DNA from: an uncultured Fulvivirga sp.
GTDB lineage: Bacteria; Bacteroidota; Bacteroidia; Cytophagales; Cyclobacteriaceae
NCBI GenBank assembly: GCA_947500555.1
Contig: CANMSE010000001.1
Span: 496,001 to 560,000 of the forward strand
Direction: 5' to 3'
Length of the DNA stretch: 64,000 bases
The first letter of the stretch is position 1. The number at the start of each line of letters is the position of its first letter. The notes under the pieces were generated by a model. The model ran no database searches, was not told where the DNA came from, and was given only the letters and a program-made list of their open reading frames with translations. Made by a program: the position numbers and the translations under genes. Positions 43,162-51,137 of this stretch are shown piece after piece.

Positions 43162-45047
43162 AGTCTTTAAGCATATATCTTTTTGCTATAATTTTTTATA
43201 GTAATGCTTTTAGCCAGTCTCTTGAAGCTCTTATTAAAAGTAAAAATTCCGACTTAATTGTATTAAGAGACGAGACTGTATTCGAGATACTAAGTGAGAA
43301 TGAGTTAATTATATCGCGAAAATATAATGCTATAATAAAAAATAGGTACGCCTCCGACTACAAAAATATTTACCTTTTCTATGATCAATTTAGAGAAATT
43401 ACATTCGCAGAAGTCACAATTTCAGACTTGAGTGGAACAGTTCTGGAGAAGTTTAAAATTAAAGATTTTAATGATGTTTCTGCTGGAGGTGGATCTTTAG
43501 CAGATGATAGTAGAGCAAAGATTTTAAAACCCACATTATCTAAATACCCATTTAAAATCTCAGTTTCTTATGAACTAAAAAAGAGTGGTTCGCTTCATTA
43601 TCCGATTTGGAACCCCCAGAGGGATGAAAAAATATACATCAAATCTTCAAATTTTGTAGTTCTAGATAATTCAAATAACTCCTTTAGATACAACTCTTTC
43701 AATTTGGCCGATCCAGAAATTGAAGATTTAGGTAATACAACATCCTATAAATGGGAAGTCGAAAATATCTCACCTTTTAAATATGAAGACTACAATTATA
43801 ACATAGAAGACTATGCACCAATAGTATATACAGCACCTACAACATTTCAAATGGATGGACTTAAAGGGGATATGACCAATTGGAATTCTTTTGGAAAGTG
43901 GATGCAACAATTGAATGAAGGCAAAAATGATTTAGAAATACAGCAGCTGAATTCCCTAACCAATCTTGTATCAAAAATCGATTCTGACTTTGAAAAAACT
44001 AAAATAGTTTATGATTACCTTCAAAGTAGTACGCATTATGTAAGCATTCAATTGGGAATTGGTGGATGGCAACCATTTAACTCAGCATTTGTACACGAAA
44101 AAAAATATGGAGACTGTAAAGCTCTATCATTTTACGCTCATTCACTTTTAGAGCATTATGGAATAGAAAGCTATTACACCCTAATTCGAGCTGGGAATTA
44201 TTCCGCTGAGGTAGATGCCTCCTTTCCCAATGCACATTTCAACCATGCAATTCTTTCGGTACCTATAAATCAGGATACTATCTTCCTTGAGTGTACTTCT
44301 CAGACTAAACCTTTTGGTTATATGGGTAAATTCACTAGTGACAGAAATGCCTTGATGATTACCGAGAATGGAGGCAAAATCATACACACCAAAAAATATA
44401 CTCCCGAAGAAAATGTACAATATTCAAAGATTGGCGTAATGCTACAACCTAATGGCGCTGCAAAAGTATCACTCGATAGGAACTTTAACGGACTTGAAAT
44501 TGATAATTACAGATTTCGTGAATTGTACGCAAAGGGAGAAAGTGAAGTAAACAAGTGGTTAACTGACAGTTACACTCTTGGAGATATGTCAATAATAGAT
44601 TTCGAGCTGAAGCAACTAACAAACGAAGTAGTGCCTCAGGCGGGATTTAAAGCAAACATAGTTACCAACAAAGAAGCTAAAAGAATAGGCAGCAGATGGT
44701 TCATTTCTCCAGGGAAGTATTTTGAAAGTTATCTTGATAGACTGCCTGATTCTAAACGCACAAAACCGATTAGAATTAGGTATGGGTACAGCCAAGTGGA
44801 CACGCTTAAATATACCTTCCCAGAGAATTTATTCCCTGAAAGTAGACCGAAAGCAGTTAGCATAATTAGTGACTATGGGAAATATATTCGCACTCTGAAA
44901 GAAGGCAATGGGGAGATGACAATTATCCGCGAATTCGTTTTCAATGATGGCGTATATCCGGCTGAGGAATATGATCATTTTAAAAAATTTATCAATGCCG
45001 TTATTAAGGAAGACAATCGAAAAATAGTACTATTGGATAAAACTTAG
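43158..45047 (+). CDS. DUF3857/transglutaminase-like protein, catalytic residues present
   Basis: 629 aa, starting at GTG inside the stop of the previous gene. Signal peptide (about 1-19, ending AFSQ), DUF3857 domain (about 40-220) and transglutaminase-like core (about 275-385). Here the nucleophile segment KYGDCKALSFYA (about 314-325) has the Cys and FNHAILSV (about 355-362) has the His; the third acidic residue is the Glu of LECTSQ. Unlike its upstream paralogue it could be an active peptidase or cross-linker. The substrate is unknown. Its stop overlaps that of the convergent nitroreductase gene by 4 bp. Confidence 0.85.
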   Translation: MKSLSIYLFAIIFYSNAFSQSLEALIKSKNSDLIVLRDETVFEILSENELIISRKYNAIIKNRYASDYKNIYLFYDQFREITFAEVTISDLSGTVLEKFKIKDFNDVSAGGGSLADDSRAKILKPTLSKYPFKISVSYELKKSGSLHYPIWNPQRDEKIYIKSSNFVVLDNSNNSFRYNSFNLADPEIEDLGNTTSYKWEVENISPFKYEDYNYNIEDYAPIVYTAPTTFQMDGLKGDMTNWNSFGKWMQQLNEGKNDLEIQQLNSLTNLVSKIDSDFEKTKIVYDYLQSSTHYVSIQLGIGGWQPFNSAFVHEKKYGDCKALSFYAHSLLEHYGIESYYTLIRAGNYSAEVDASFPNAHFNHAILSVPINQDTIFLECTSQTKPFGYMGKFTSDRNALMITENGGKIIHTKKYTPEENVQYSKIGVMLQPNGAAKVSLDRNFNGLEIDNYRFRELYAKGESEVNKWLTDSYTLGDMSIIDFELKQLTNEVVPQAGFKANIVTNKEAKRIGSRWFISPGKYFESYLDRLPDSKRTKPIRIRYGYSQVDTLKYTFPENLFPESRPKAVSIISDYGKYIRTLKEGNGEMTIIREFVFNDGVYPAEEYDHFKKFINAVIKEDNRKIVLLDKT

Positions 45048-45625
45048 ACTACCCACTTTACCTTTTCCTCAGTTCCACTCCTTCTACCCTTTGGCCACTT
45101 TTCAGATTTTGGCAGCCCAATGAAGAGGAAACCAAGGAGCTTGTCATCTGCACCTAGTCCAAAGAAAGGCTTAGCCTCTTCATAGAATGTGACTCCCCCA
45201 GTACTCCAATAACAACCTATACCATAAGAAGAGGCTGTGATCCACATATTTTGGACAGCTGCTGCTACAGAGCATACTTCTTCTACCTCAGGAACCACTT
45301 CATGGCGTTTCATGCCGATGGCAATGACATGAGAACACTCAAGTGGCTTACTGGCGAGTTTATCGAATAAGACTTGATCAAATTCACCAAATGTTTCAGA
45401 CCTGCTTTTGTATAGCTCAGACTGAAAGTCTGCCAATTTCTTTAACCCATTCTCCTTAAAAACAACGAATCGCCAGGGCTCAGTTAGTTTATGAGTAGGT
45501 GCCCAATTCGCATTTTCAAGCATTTGATGAATAATCTGATCATCCACTTTTCCACCTGAAAACATACTTGTATAAATTGACCTTCTATTTTGAATCGCCT
45601 CATTTACAACTGCCTGTGTATTCAT
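45044..45625 (-). CDS. Nitroreductase-family flavoprotein
   Basis: 193 aa. The RRSIYTSMFSGGKVDD start (about 13-28), the ENANWAPTHKLTEPWRFVVF FMN-binding stretch (about 37-56), a central AVQNMWITASSYGIGCYWSTG (about 122-142) and the C-terminal FIGLPKSEKWPKGRRS are typical of YdjA-like nitroreductases, a short branch using FMN and NAD(P)H. Physiological substrate unknown. It lies divergent from the M14 peptidase gene, with only 38 bp between starts. Confidence 0.92.
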   Translation of the reverse strand: MNTQAVVNEAIQNRRSIYTSMFSGGKVDDQIIHQMLENANWAPTHKLTEPWRFVVFKENGLKKLADFQSELYKSRSETFGEFDQVLFDKLASKPLECSHVIAIGMKRHEVVPEVEEVCSVAAAVQNMWITASSYGIGCYWSTGGVTFYEEAKPFFGLGADDKLLGFLFIGLPKSEKWPKGRRSGTEEKVKWVV

Positions 45626-45663
45626 ATTAATGCTTTAACTTTAATCTTCTTAAAGATAATACA

Positions 45664-47400
45664 ATGCGAAATATAGCGGCCCTACTTTTTCTATTCTTGA
45701 GCTTTGGACTATTGGCACAAAATCCAGCTACGGTTTTCGAATCGTCAGGTGGTAGAGCTACGGCTAATTATGAGGGAGTAATAAACTACTATCAAAAACT
45801 AGCTGATCTATACCCAGAAATTCAGATCAAGGAAATGGGATCAACAGACAGCGGTTACCCCTTGCATTTGGTCACGCTTGATGCTTCTGGAGAGTTTGAC
45901 TACAAAAAAGCTTATGATGAAGGGCGAACAATCATTTTAATAAATAATGGAATACACCCGGGAGAACCTGATGGTATCGAGGCGTGTCAAATGCTACTCC
46001 GAGATTATGTTCAGAATGAGGAAAAGAAATCTATTTTAAAAGATATTGTTGTTGGAGTAATCCCAATTTATAATGTGGGCGGAGCACTTAATCGCAATTC
46101 GTTTACTCGAGTTAATCAAGATGGTCCTGAAGAGTATGGCTTCCGGGGCAATGCCAGGAATTTTGATCTGAACCGTGACTTTATCAAAGCAGATACTAGA
46201 AATACGAAGTCTTTTTATGAGATCTTTCATTATGTAAATCCTGATATTTTCATAGACACCCATGTCAGTAATGGAGCAGACTATCAATATTCCATCACAC
46301 ACCTCATCACGCAGCATAATAAAATGGGTGGAGCTATGGGAGATTTTATCTTAAATGACTTCACCCCTAAGCTTGAGCAAAAGATGAAAGATAAAGGAAG
46401 TGAAATCACTCCTTATGTCAATGTCTTTAATACTACTCCCGATGAAGATGGATTCTCCCAGTTTTTGGATAATCCGAGGTATTCGACAGGTTACGCATCT
46501 CTGTTCAACACTTTAGGTTTGATGATTGAAACCCATATGCTCAAACCATTCAAAACAAGAGTAGAAAGCACCTACAATCTTCTGGAGGTGATGATGGACA
46601 TTGCCTACTTAGATGGCAAAAAAATAAGGCAGCTGAAAATAGACCGACAAACCGACCTCATAGCCGGGACTCAGCATCCTGTAGCCTGGAGGTTAACACG
46701 AAGTCAGTCAACTGATATATCTTTTAAGGGTTACAAAGGGCAAAAGATCAAAAGTGACTTAACCGGTCAAGAACGACTGGCCTTCGATCAAAATTGGCCA
46801 TATACGAAGACTATTCCCTATTATAATACCTTCGTATCCACCGAGGAAGTGACGATCCCCAAGGCCTATATCATTCCTCAAGGATGGCACAAAGTCATTG
46901 ATCTTCTCAAAGCAAATAAAGCGCAGTACAAAAGGCTAACACAGGACAGTAGCTTACAAGTTGAAGTCTATGATATTGAGAAGTATAATCCCTCAAAAAC
47001 AGTTTATGAGGGCCATTACCCTAACAATAATGTGCAATTGACCGTGATAGAAGAAACTGTTAAAGTAAAGGAGGGCGATTATATCTTCTACACCGATCAA
47101 CCAGCCGGCAGGTTCCTGGTAGAGACATTAGAGCCAACTGCTACCGATTCCTATTTTAACTGGAATTTCTTCGATACTATTCTGCAACAGAAAGAAGGTT
47201 TCTCCCCTTATGTTTTTGAAGATTTAGCCCAACAGTTAATTGATGCAGAACCAGAGTTGAAAAAAGCTTTTAGAAAGAAGAAAAAAGAGGAGCCTGACTT
47301 CGCCCTAAACTGGTATGCTCAGCTGGATTACATTTATAAGAACTCACCCTACTATGAGGAGGCATTTATGCGGTATCCTGTTTATAGGTTGGTGGAATGA
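45664..47400 (+). CDS. M14-family zinc carboxypeptidase, secreted
   Basis: 578 aa. Signal peptide (about 1-19). The zinc motif HPGEPDG gives His98 and Glu101; a third ligand is His200 in IDTHVSNG. The NARNFDLNRDF segment (about 163-173) is the substrate-Arg motif. The catalytic Glu is likely in LMIETHMLKP (about 291-300), typical of M14 members found in Bacteroidetes. A roughly 250-residue C-terminal part follows that is not recognised. It would trim C-terminal residues of peptides outside the cytoplasm. Confidence 0.9.
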   Translation: MRNIAALLFLFLSFGLLAQNPATVFESSGGRATANYEGVINYYQKLADLYPEIQIKEMGSTDSGYPLHLVTLDASGEFDYKKAYDEGRTIILINNGIHPGEPDGIEACQMLLRDYVQNEEKKSILKDIVVGVIPIYNVGGALNRNSFTRVNQDGPEEYGFRGNARNFDLNRDFIKADTRNTKSFYEIFHYVNPDIFIDTHVSNGADYQYSITHLITQHNKMGGAMGDFILNDFTPKLEQKMKDKGSEITPYVNVFNTTPDEDGFSQFLDNPRYSTGYASLFNTLGLMIETHMLKPFKTRVESTYNLLEVMMDIAYLDGKKIRQLKIDRQTDLIAGTQHPVAWRLTRSQSTDISFKGYKGQKIKSDLTGQERLAFDQNWPYTKTIPYYNTFVSTEEVTIPKAYIIPQGWHKVIDLLKANKAQYKRLTQDSSLQVEVYDIEKYNPSKTVYEGHYPNNNVQLTVIEETVKVKEGDYIFYTDQPAGRFLVETLEPTATDSYFNWNFFDTILQQKEGFSPYVFEDLAQQLIDAEPELKKAFRKKKKEEPDFALNWYAQLDYIYKNSPYYEEAFMRYPVYRLVE

Positions 47401-47437
47401 AGACAATATTCCTTTTTAATATTAGATTTCATACTCT

Positions 47438-47995
47438 ATGAAGAGACTGATCGGTTCAAGTGAGACATCGGATATTATTATGCATGGAAGATATATAAGT
47501 GACGAGCATGCTGAACTTGTCGAAGAAGATAAAAAAGTTTATATATCAGACTTAAATTCTCAATTTGGAACATTTGTAAATGGCCAAAGGATCAACTCTA
47601 AAACTGAGTTATTAAGTGAGGACAGGGTTAAAATTGGAACGCAATTATTTCATTGGCAAGATTATTTAGAATGCTCTTTTGATACGATTAATAAATATCC
47701 TATATACTTTAAAGATCTTATTAACATTAGAGGTCTGGTTGATTGGGATAATTACAAAATAATACTGTTCGTATTCACAGGTTTTTTAATTCTCATTCCG
47801 CTTGCCGTCCCAGCATTTCTTATGGGCCTACCATTTGTTTTTCATGAAAAAAATCAAAAAAAAATTGAAGAATTAAATCTTCTACAATATTCTGACGAAG
47901 TAACATGGTTTCTATGTATTATTTGTGTTTACATAGTTCTAAATATGTCCCAAAAATTTATTCGTTTTAAGCTGGAAGCTTCTAAAAAGTTGTAA
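47438..47995 (+). CDS. FHA-domain membrane protein
   Basis: 185 aa. Residues 1-75 form a forkhead-associated domain: IGSSETSDIIM (about 5-15), RYISDEHAEL (about 18-27; the S-x-x-H phosphothreonine contacts) and DLNSQFGTFVNGQRI (about 38-52). Two hydrophobic helices (about 105-130 and 150-168) follow. It would bind phosphothreonine peptides at the membrane. No Ser/Thr kinase is in the window. A broken membrane gene begins only 3 bp after its stop. Confidence 0.85.
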   Translation: MKRLIGSSETSDIIMHGRYISDEHAELVEEDKKVYISDLNSQFGTFVNGQRINSKTELLSEDRVKIGTQLFHWQDYLECSFDTINKYPIYFKDLINIRGLVDWDNYKIILFVFTGFLILIPLAVPAFLMGLPFVFHEKNQKKIEELNLLQYSDEVTWFLCIICVYIVLNMSQKFIRFKLEASKKL

Positions 47996-47998
47996 CTG

Positions 47999-48460
47999 AT
48001 GAAACAGAAACAGTTTATACTATGGTGTTTATTTGGTTTTGTATGAATTACCGCTATAAATACCATACTCCACTATGTTATTCTTGCTCTTTTTTACTTA
48101 TTGACATCACTGCAATTACCATATAATGCTCTATATGCAGTTTTACCAGTCATGTCAATTATAACTTACGGATTAACAACTCTATTAATACTAAAGCGTC
48201 TTAACCTATCATCTGAAATCGATGATATTCTTACTATTCCATTTCCAAAAAAAGTTTTCTATGCTGCCGCATTGATATCCATTTTGCTGCCACCTCTATT
48301 CAACAAATTGAGTGGACTCATAGCAGCAAGTCATACTTATAATGACAGCCTCTCAGATTCTCAGTGGTTGGAGCTTTATGGATTTACAATTATGACAATA
48401 GGAGTTCTTAAATGGATGATTTTAGTTGGTTTAGTTCTATATTTTAAAAGGCTAAAATGA
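47999..48460 (+). pseudogene. Four-helix membrane protein gene interrupted by an in-frame TGA
   Basis: A reading frame opens with ATG at 47999, 3 bp after the FHA gene, runs 15 codons (MKQKQFILWCLFGFV), meets TGA at 48044-48046, then continues open for 137 codons to 48460. The residues on both sides of the TGA form one unbroken hydrophobic helix, and three more helices follow, so the frame looks like one about 153-codon gene with a nonsense mutation. Translation from TTG at 48101 would give a 119-aa product lacking the first helix. The protein family is not recognised. Recent loss, sequencing error and restart are all possible. Confidence 0.55.
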
Positions 48461-48493
48461 ATTCTAATTTTCGAATACAATTAAATATTAACC

Positions 48494-48847
48494 CTAATAA
48501 AAAGCATCTTCAAAATGCTCAATGGTAAACCTATCTTTATTTTTCACCAATGAAATAACATCAAAACGAATATTCTTCTTCCAATTGGTTGATTGAATAT
48601 AGTGTTCCGCGCCTTCCATGACTTTAGCAGCTTTCTTCTCATCAATGGCTATTTCGGGCTGACCGAAATTTACGCTGGTCTTTGTTTTTACCTCCACAAA
48701 TACTAGCAGGTCCCCCTTGCTAACAATTAAATCAATCTCAGATCGCTTGTATCGGTAGTTTCTCTCAAGCACAGCATAACCTTTGTTCTCCAGGTACGTT
48801 GAAGCTTGTAATTCTCCCTCCCTTCCTAAGTCAGCTTTGTTGTTCAT
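48494..48847 (-). CDS. YraN/UPF0102-family nuclease-like protein
   Basis: 117 aa, the usual length. GREGELQASTYLENKGYAVLERNYRYKRSEIDLI (about 8-41) and LLVFVEVKTKTSVNFGQPEIAID (about 47-69) match the YraN/UPF0102 family; the E, D and E-x-K residues form a restriction-endonuclease-like active site. The natural role is unknown, with Holliday-junction or repair functions suggested for the family. It starts in the stretch holding the REP-doublet and is divergent from lipB. Confidence 0.92.
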   Translation of the reverse strand: MNNKADLGREGELQASTYLENKGYAVLERNYRYKRSEIDLIVSKGDLLVFVEVKTKTSVNFGQPEIAIDEKKAAKVMEGAEHYIQSTNWKKNIRFDVISLVKNKDRFTIEHFEDAFY

Positions 48848-48892
48848 TGGATTTAAGATAAAAGAATTTAAACTTCTACAATTGGGTTTAGA

Positions 48893-49022
48893 GATTCCTG
48901 CCTTCGCCCGCCTTAATGTCGGACAAGCAGGAATGACGGAATATGCAAAAAGTAAATATTTTGTTGAAGAAGTATACTCTAACCTAGAACGTCATTCCTT
49001 GGAACGTAGTGAGCAAGGAATC
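48893..49022. repeat. REP-doublet (REPIN-like) element
   Basis: Two hairpins in inverted orientation. The first has arms ATTCCTGC (48894-48901) and GCAGGAAT (48927-48934); the second has ATTCCTTG (48994-49001) and CAAGGAAT (49014-49021). The outer borders read GATTCCT and AGGAATC, the inner borders AGGAATGAC and GTCATTCCT, with 53 bp between. This nested symmetry is the layout of REP pairs mobilised by RAYT (TnpA-REP) transposases. No RAYT gene is in the window. Confidence 0.65.
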
Positions 49023-49128
49023 TAATATTTCAAACAGATGTTTATATTTTTATGCAATGGCAAAAGGAATAAATTTGTAGTGATCTCACAAATCAACAGA
49101 TGAGATGACGGTTAAGAAATAGTATTTA

Positions 49129-49848
49129 GTGAACCACAAAATCAACAAAAAAGTAAAATTCATTAATCTTGGGTCAATCGACTATCAGGAAGCATGGAAC
49201 TACCAAACTAAGCTCTTCGATGATGTAGTAGCCACAAAGATTGAAAATAGAAAGCGGCAAGAGCATGATGAAGAGGAAACGGAAAACTATTTGATTTTTT
49301 GTGTCCATCCGCATGTCTATACGCTAGGCAAGAGCGGCTCAGAAGATAATTTGCTTCTTGATGAAAAAGGGCTGAAAGAGAAGCAAGCCTCGTATTATAA
49401 AATCAATAGGGGCGGAGATATCACCTATCATGGTCCGGGTCAACTGGTGGGCTATCCCATTTTGGACTTAGATAACTTCTTTACAGATATCCATAAATAT
49501 TTGAGGTTACTGGAAGAGGCTGTCATTCTTACTTTGGAGGAATATGGCATTAAAGCCGGAAGAATAGAAGGGCTTACTGGTGTTTGGCTAGATCATGAGG
49601 AACAGGTTAATCCTCGTAAAATTTGTGCGTTAGGCGTAAAATCAAGTCGTTGGGTGACGATGCATGGCTTCGCCTTTAACATCAACCCTGACTTAGATTA
49701 CTTTAAACACATCATCCCCTGCGGGATAGATGACAAGGCGGTAACGTCATTGCAGCATGAGTTAAATAGACCGGTAGAAATGAAAGAAGTGGCAATAAAA
49801 TTGACACATCATTTGTCAACTTTATTTGAGATGGAATTATTTGAATAA
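49129..49848 (+). CDS. lipB: Octanoyltransferase
   Basis: 239 aa, GTG start (an in-frame stop lies just upstream of the GTG). CVHPHVYTLGKSG (about 63-75), NRGGDITYHGPGQLVGYPI (about 93-111), the catalytic-Lys segment KICALGVKSSRWVTMHGFAFN (about 163-183) and the catalytic Cys in IPCGIDDKAVTSL (about 194-206) are all intact. LipB transfers octanoyl from acyl carrier protein to lipoyl domains. It is somewhat longer than E. coli LipB owing to loops near 38-55 and 150-160. Flanked on both sides by hairpin repeats. Confidence 0.96.
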   Translation: MNHKINKKVKFINLGSIDYQEAWNYQTKLFDDVVATKIENRKRQEHDEEETENYLIFCVHPHVYTLGKSGSEDNLLLDEKGLKEKQASYYKINRGGDITYHGPGQLVGYPILDLDNFFTDIHKYLRLLEEAVILTLEEYGIKAGRIEGLTGVWLDHEEQVNPRKICALGVKSSRWVTMHGFAFNINPDLDYFKHIIPCGIDDKAVTSLQHELNRPVEMKEVAIKLTHHLSTLFEMELFE

Positions 49849-49870
49849 CGCATAAAGTGAAATAAGTTTA

Positions 49871-49914
49871 TCATGGCATTGCCATGATTACGGGATGCCG
49901 GAATATATCCGGCA
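49871..49914. repeat. Two adjacent perfect hairpins downstream of lipB
   Basis: A 17-bp palindrome (TCATGGCA, T, TGCCATGA; 49871-49887) is followed by TGCCGGA/TCCGGCA (49896-49902 and 49908-49914) around ATATA. There is no T-run. The pair is more GC-rich than its surroundings and may be another small REP-type repeat, unlike in sequence to the doublet upstream of lipB. Confidence 0.5.
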
Positions 49915-49943
49915 AGACTCCAAATAAGAATTAGCTATAGTCA

Positions 49944-50348
49944 ATGAAAAAAGATATTTTAAAACCAGAAGTTAAAAACGTAACCGTAGCTATCATTAAA
50001 AAGACTAATGAACTAAATGTGAACGAATGGTCTGTATATCTCATTAATCAAAATGACTATGATCTGGAAAATACACTAGTTTCTTCTACCGGTTATGGGC
50101 AGACCAATGATGAAATACAAAAAACCTCCACTTTGCGGCACTTCTTGCAAACTGTATCAGCCAATAGTGTGGCGTTGATAGAGCCCATCCAGGAAGAGGT
50201 TTTTCATTTAAATAATGAATATTGGGTTAGTTACTATGCAGAAAGCAAAGTATTTGATAAGAAATTCATTTTCTTACCGGAATCTATAAAAGAGGAGAAT
50301 TTAACTTACATTAAGGAATTAGATACGAAAGGAATATTGCATTCGTGA
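49944..50348 (+). CDS. Hypothetical protein coupled to exonuclease
   Basis: 134 aa, soluble, with no recognised motif. It shows alternating beta strands and helices: VTVAIIKKTNELNVNEWSVYLINQND near the start, a central STLRHFLQTVSANSVALIEPI and EYWVSYYAESKVFDKKFIFL. The frame has coding-like composition and overlaps the next gene by 4 bp (GTGA), which supports it being real. No function can be assigned. The link to a DnaQ-like exonuclease suggests only co-expression. Confidence 0.75.
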   Translation: MKKDILKPEVKNVTVAIIKKTNELNVNEWSVYLINQNDYDLENTLVSSTGYGQTNDEIQKTSTLRHFLQTVSANSVALIEPIQEEVFHLNNEYWVSYYAESKVFDKKFIFLPESIKEENLTYIKELDTKGILHS

Positions 50349-51052
50349 ATAAGGCATTAAAAGATATTTTATTTCTCGACATTGAGACAGTCAGTCAAAG
50401 TTATGATTACAATGCTTTAGATGAGCGCATCAAAAAGCAGTGGGCAAGAAAGGCCGCTTTTTTAAAGAAAGAAGAAAATCAAACTGATGAGAGCTTGTTT
50501 CTTGAACGTAGTGGCATTTATGCGGAATTTGGCAAAATCATAGTCATTGGTCTCGGCTTTTTCCATCAGGAAGGAGACCAATTACAGTTTAGAACCAAGG
50601 CTTTGAAAAATGATAATGAACTTGAACTACTAGAAGAATTCAGGGCGATTATCACAAAAATGACTCCTGATCTTAGGCTGTGTGGTCACAATGGCCGTGA
50701 ATTTGACTTTCCTTATTTGAGTAGAAGAATGTTGATTAATGGCATCTCACTTCCTGATGCACTGAACTTGTCCGGTAAAAAACCATGGGAAATCAATCAT
50801 CTGGATACCATGGATATGTGGAAGTTCGGAGATTGGAAGCATTACACTTCACTCGATTTGCTAGCAGCCATTTTTGACATTGACTCCAGCAAGTCAGATA
50901 TGGATGGAAGTATGGTTAACCAGGTCTACCATAAAGATAAAGACCTCAAAAAAATCGCTGAATACTGCCTACGAGATGTAGTGGTAACGGCAAAACTCTA
51001 TGCAAAATTAAAGAGCATAGTGCTAGATGATCTTGAGATCATCATCAATTAA
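50345..51052 (+). CDS. DnaQ-like 3'-5' exonuclease (PolB exo2 type)
   Basis: 235 aa, GTG start in the stop of the previous gene. Exo I motif LFLDIETVS (about 8-16; D-x-E), exo II GHNGREFDFPYLSRRML (about 118-134) and exo III YCLRDVVVTAKLY (about 209-221, Asp) are the DEDD exonuclease residues. The central HLDTMDMWKFGDWKHYTSLDLLAAIFDI stretch is typical of the predicted PolB-like 3'-5' exonuclease family (PF10108). It would degrade or proof-read nucleic acid ends. Stand-alone role not established. Confidence 0.88.
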   Translation: MNKALKDILFLDIETVSQSYDYNALDERIKKQWARKAAFLKKEENQTDESLFLERSGIYAEFGKIIVIGLGFFHQEGDQLQFRTKALKNDNELELLEEFRAIITKMTPDLRLCGHNGREFDFPYLSRRMLINGISLPDALNLSGKKPWEINHLDTMDMWKFGDWKHYTSLDLLAAIFDIDSSKSDMDGSMVNQVYHKDKDLKKIAEYCLRDVVVTAKLYAKLKSIVLDDLEIIIN

Positions 51053-51110
51053 TAAATTTAACATTTACATTTAATAATAATGCGGTTAAAGAGAGCCCTT
51101 AAATAAGTTG

Positions 51111-51118
51111 CATCTTTG
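51111..51118 (+). promoter_or_regulatory. Candidate -7 element for rnr
   Basis: CATCTTTG differs from the Bacteroidetes -7 consensus TAnnTTTG at one base and lies 19 bp before the preferred RNase R ATG. No clear -33 box is seen. Its position also argues against translating from the TTG at 51108. Confidence 0.35.
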
Positions 51119-51137
51119 TACCGATTACAAACAATAT

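Noticed and set aside
48783..49025. 80-aa plus-strand frame across the REP-doublet
   Set aside because: It is made of the antisense of the YraN gene start plus the repeat hairpins and has no protein-like features.
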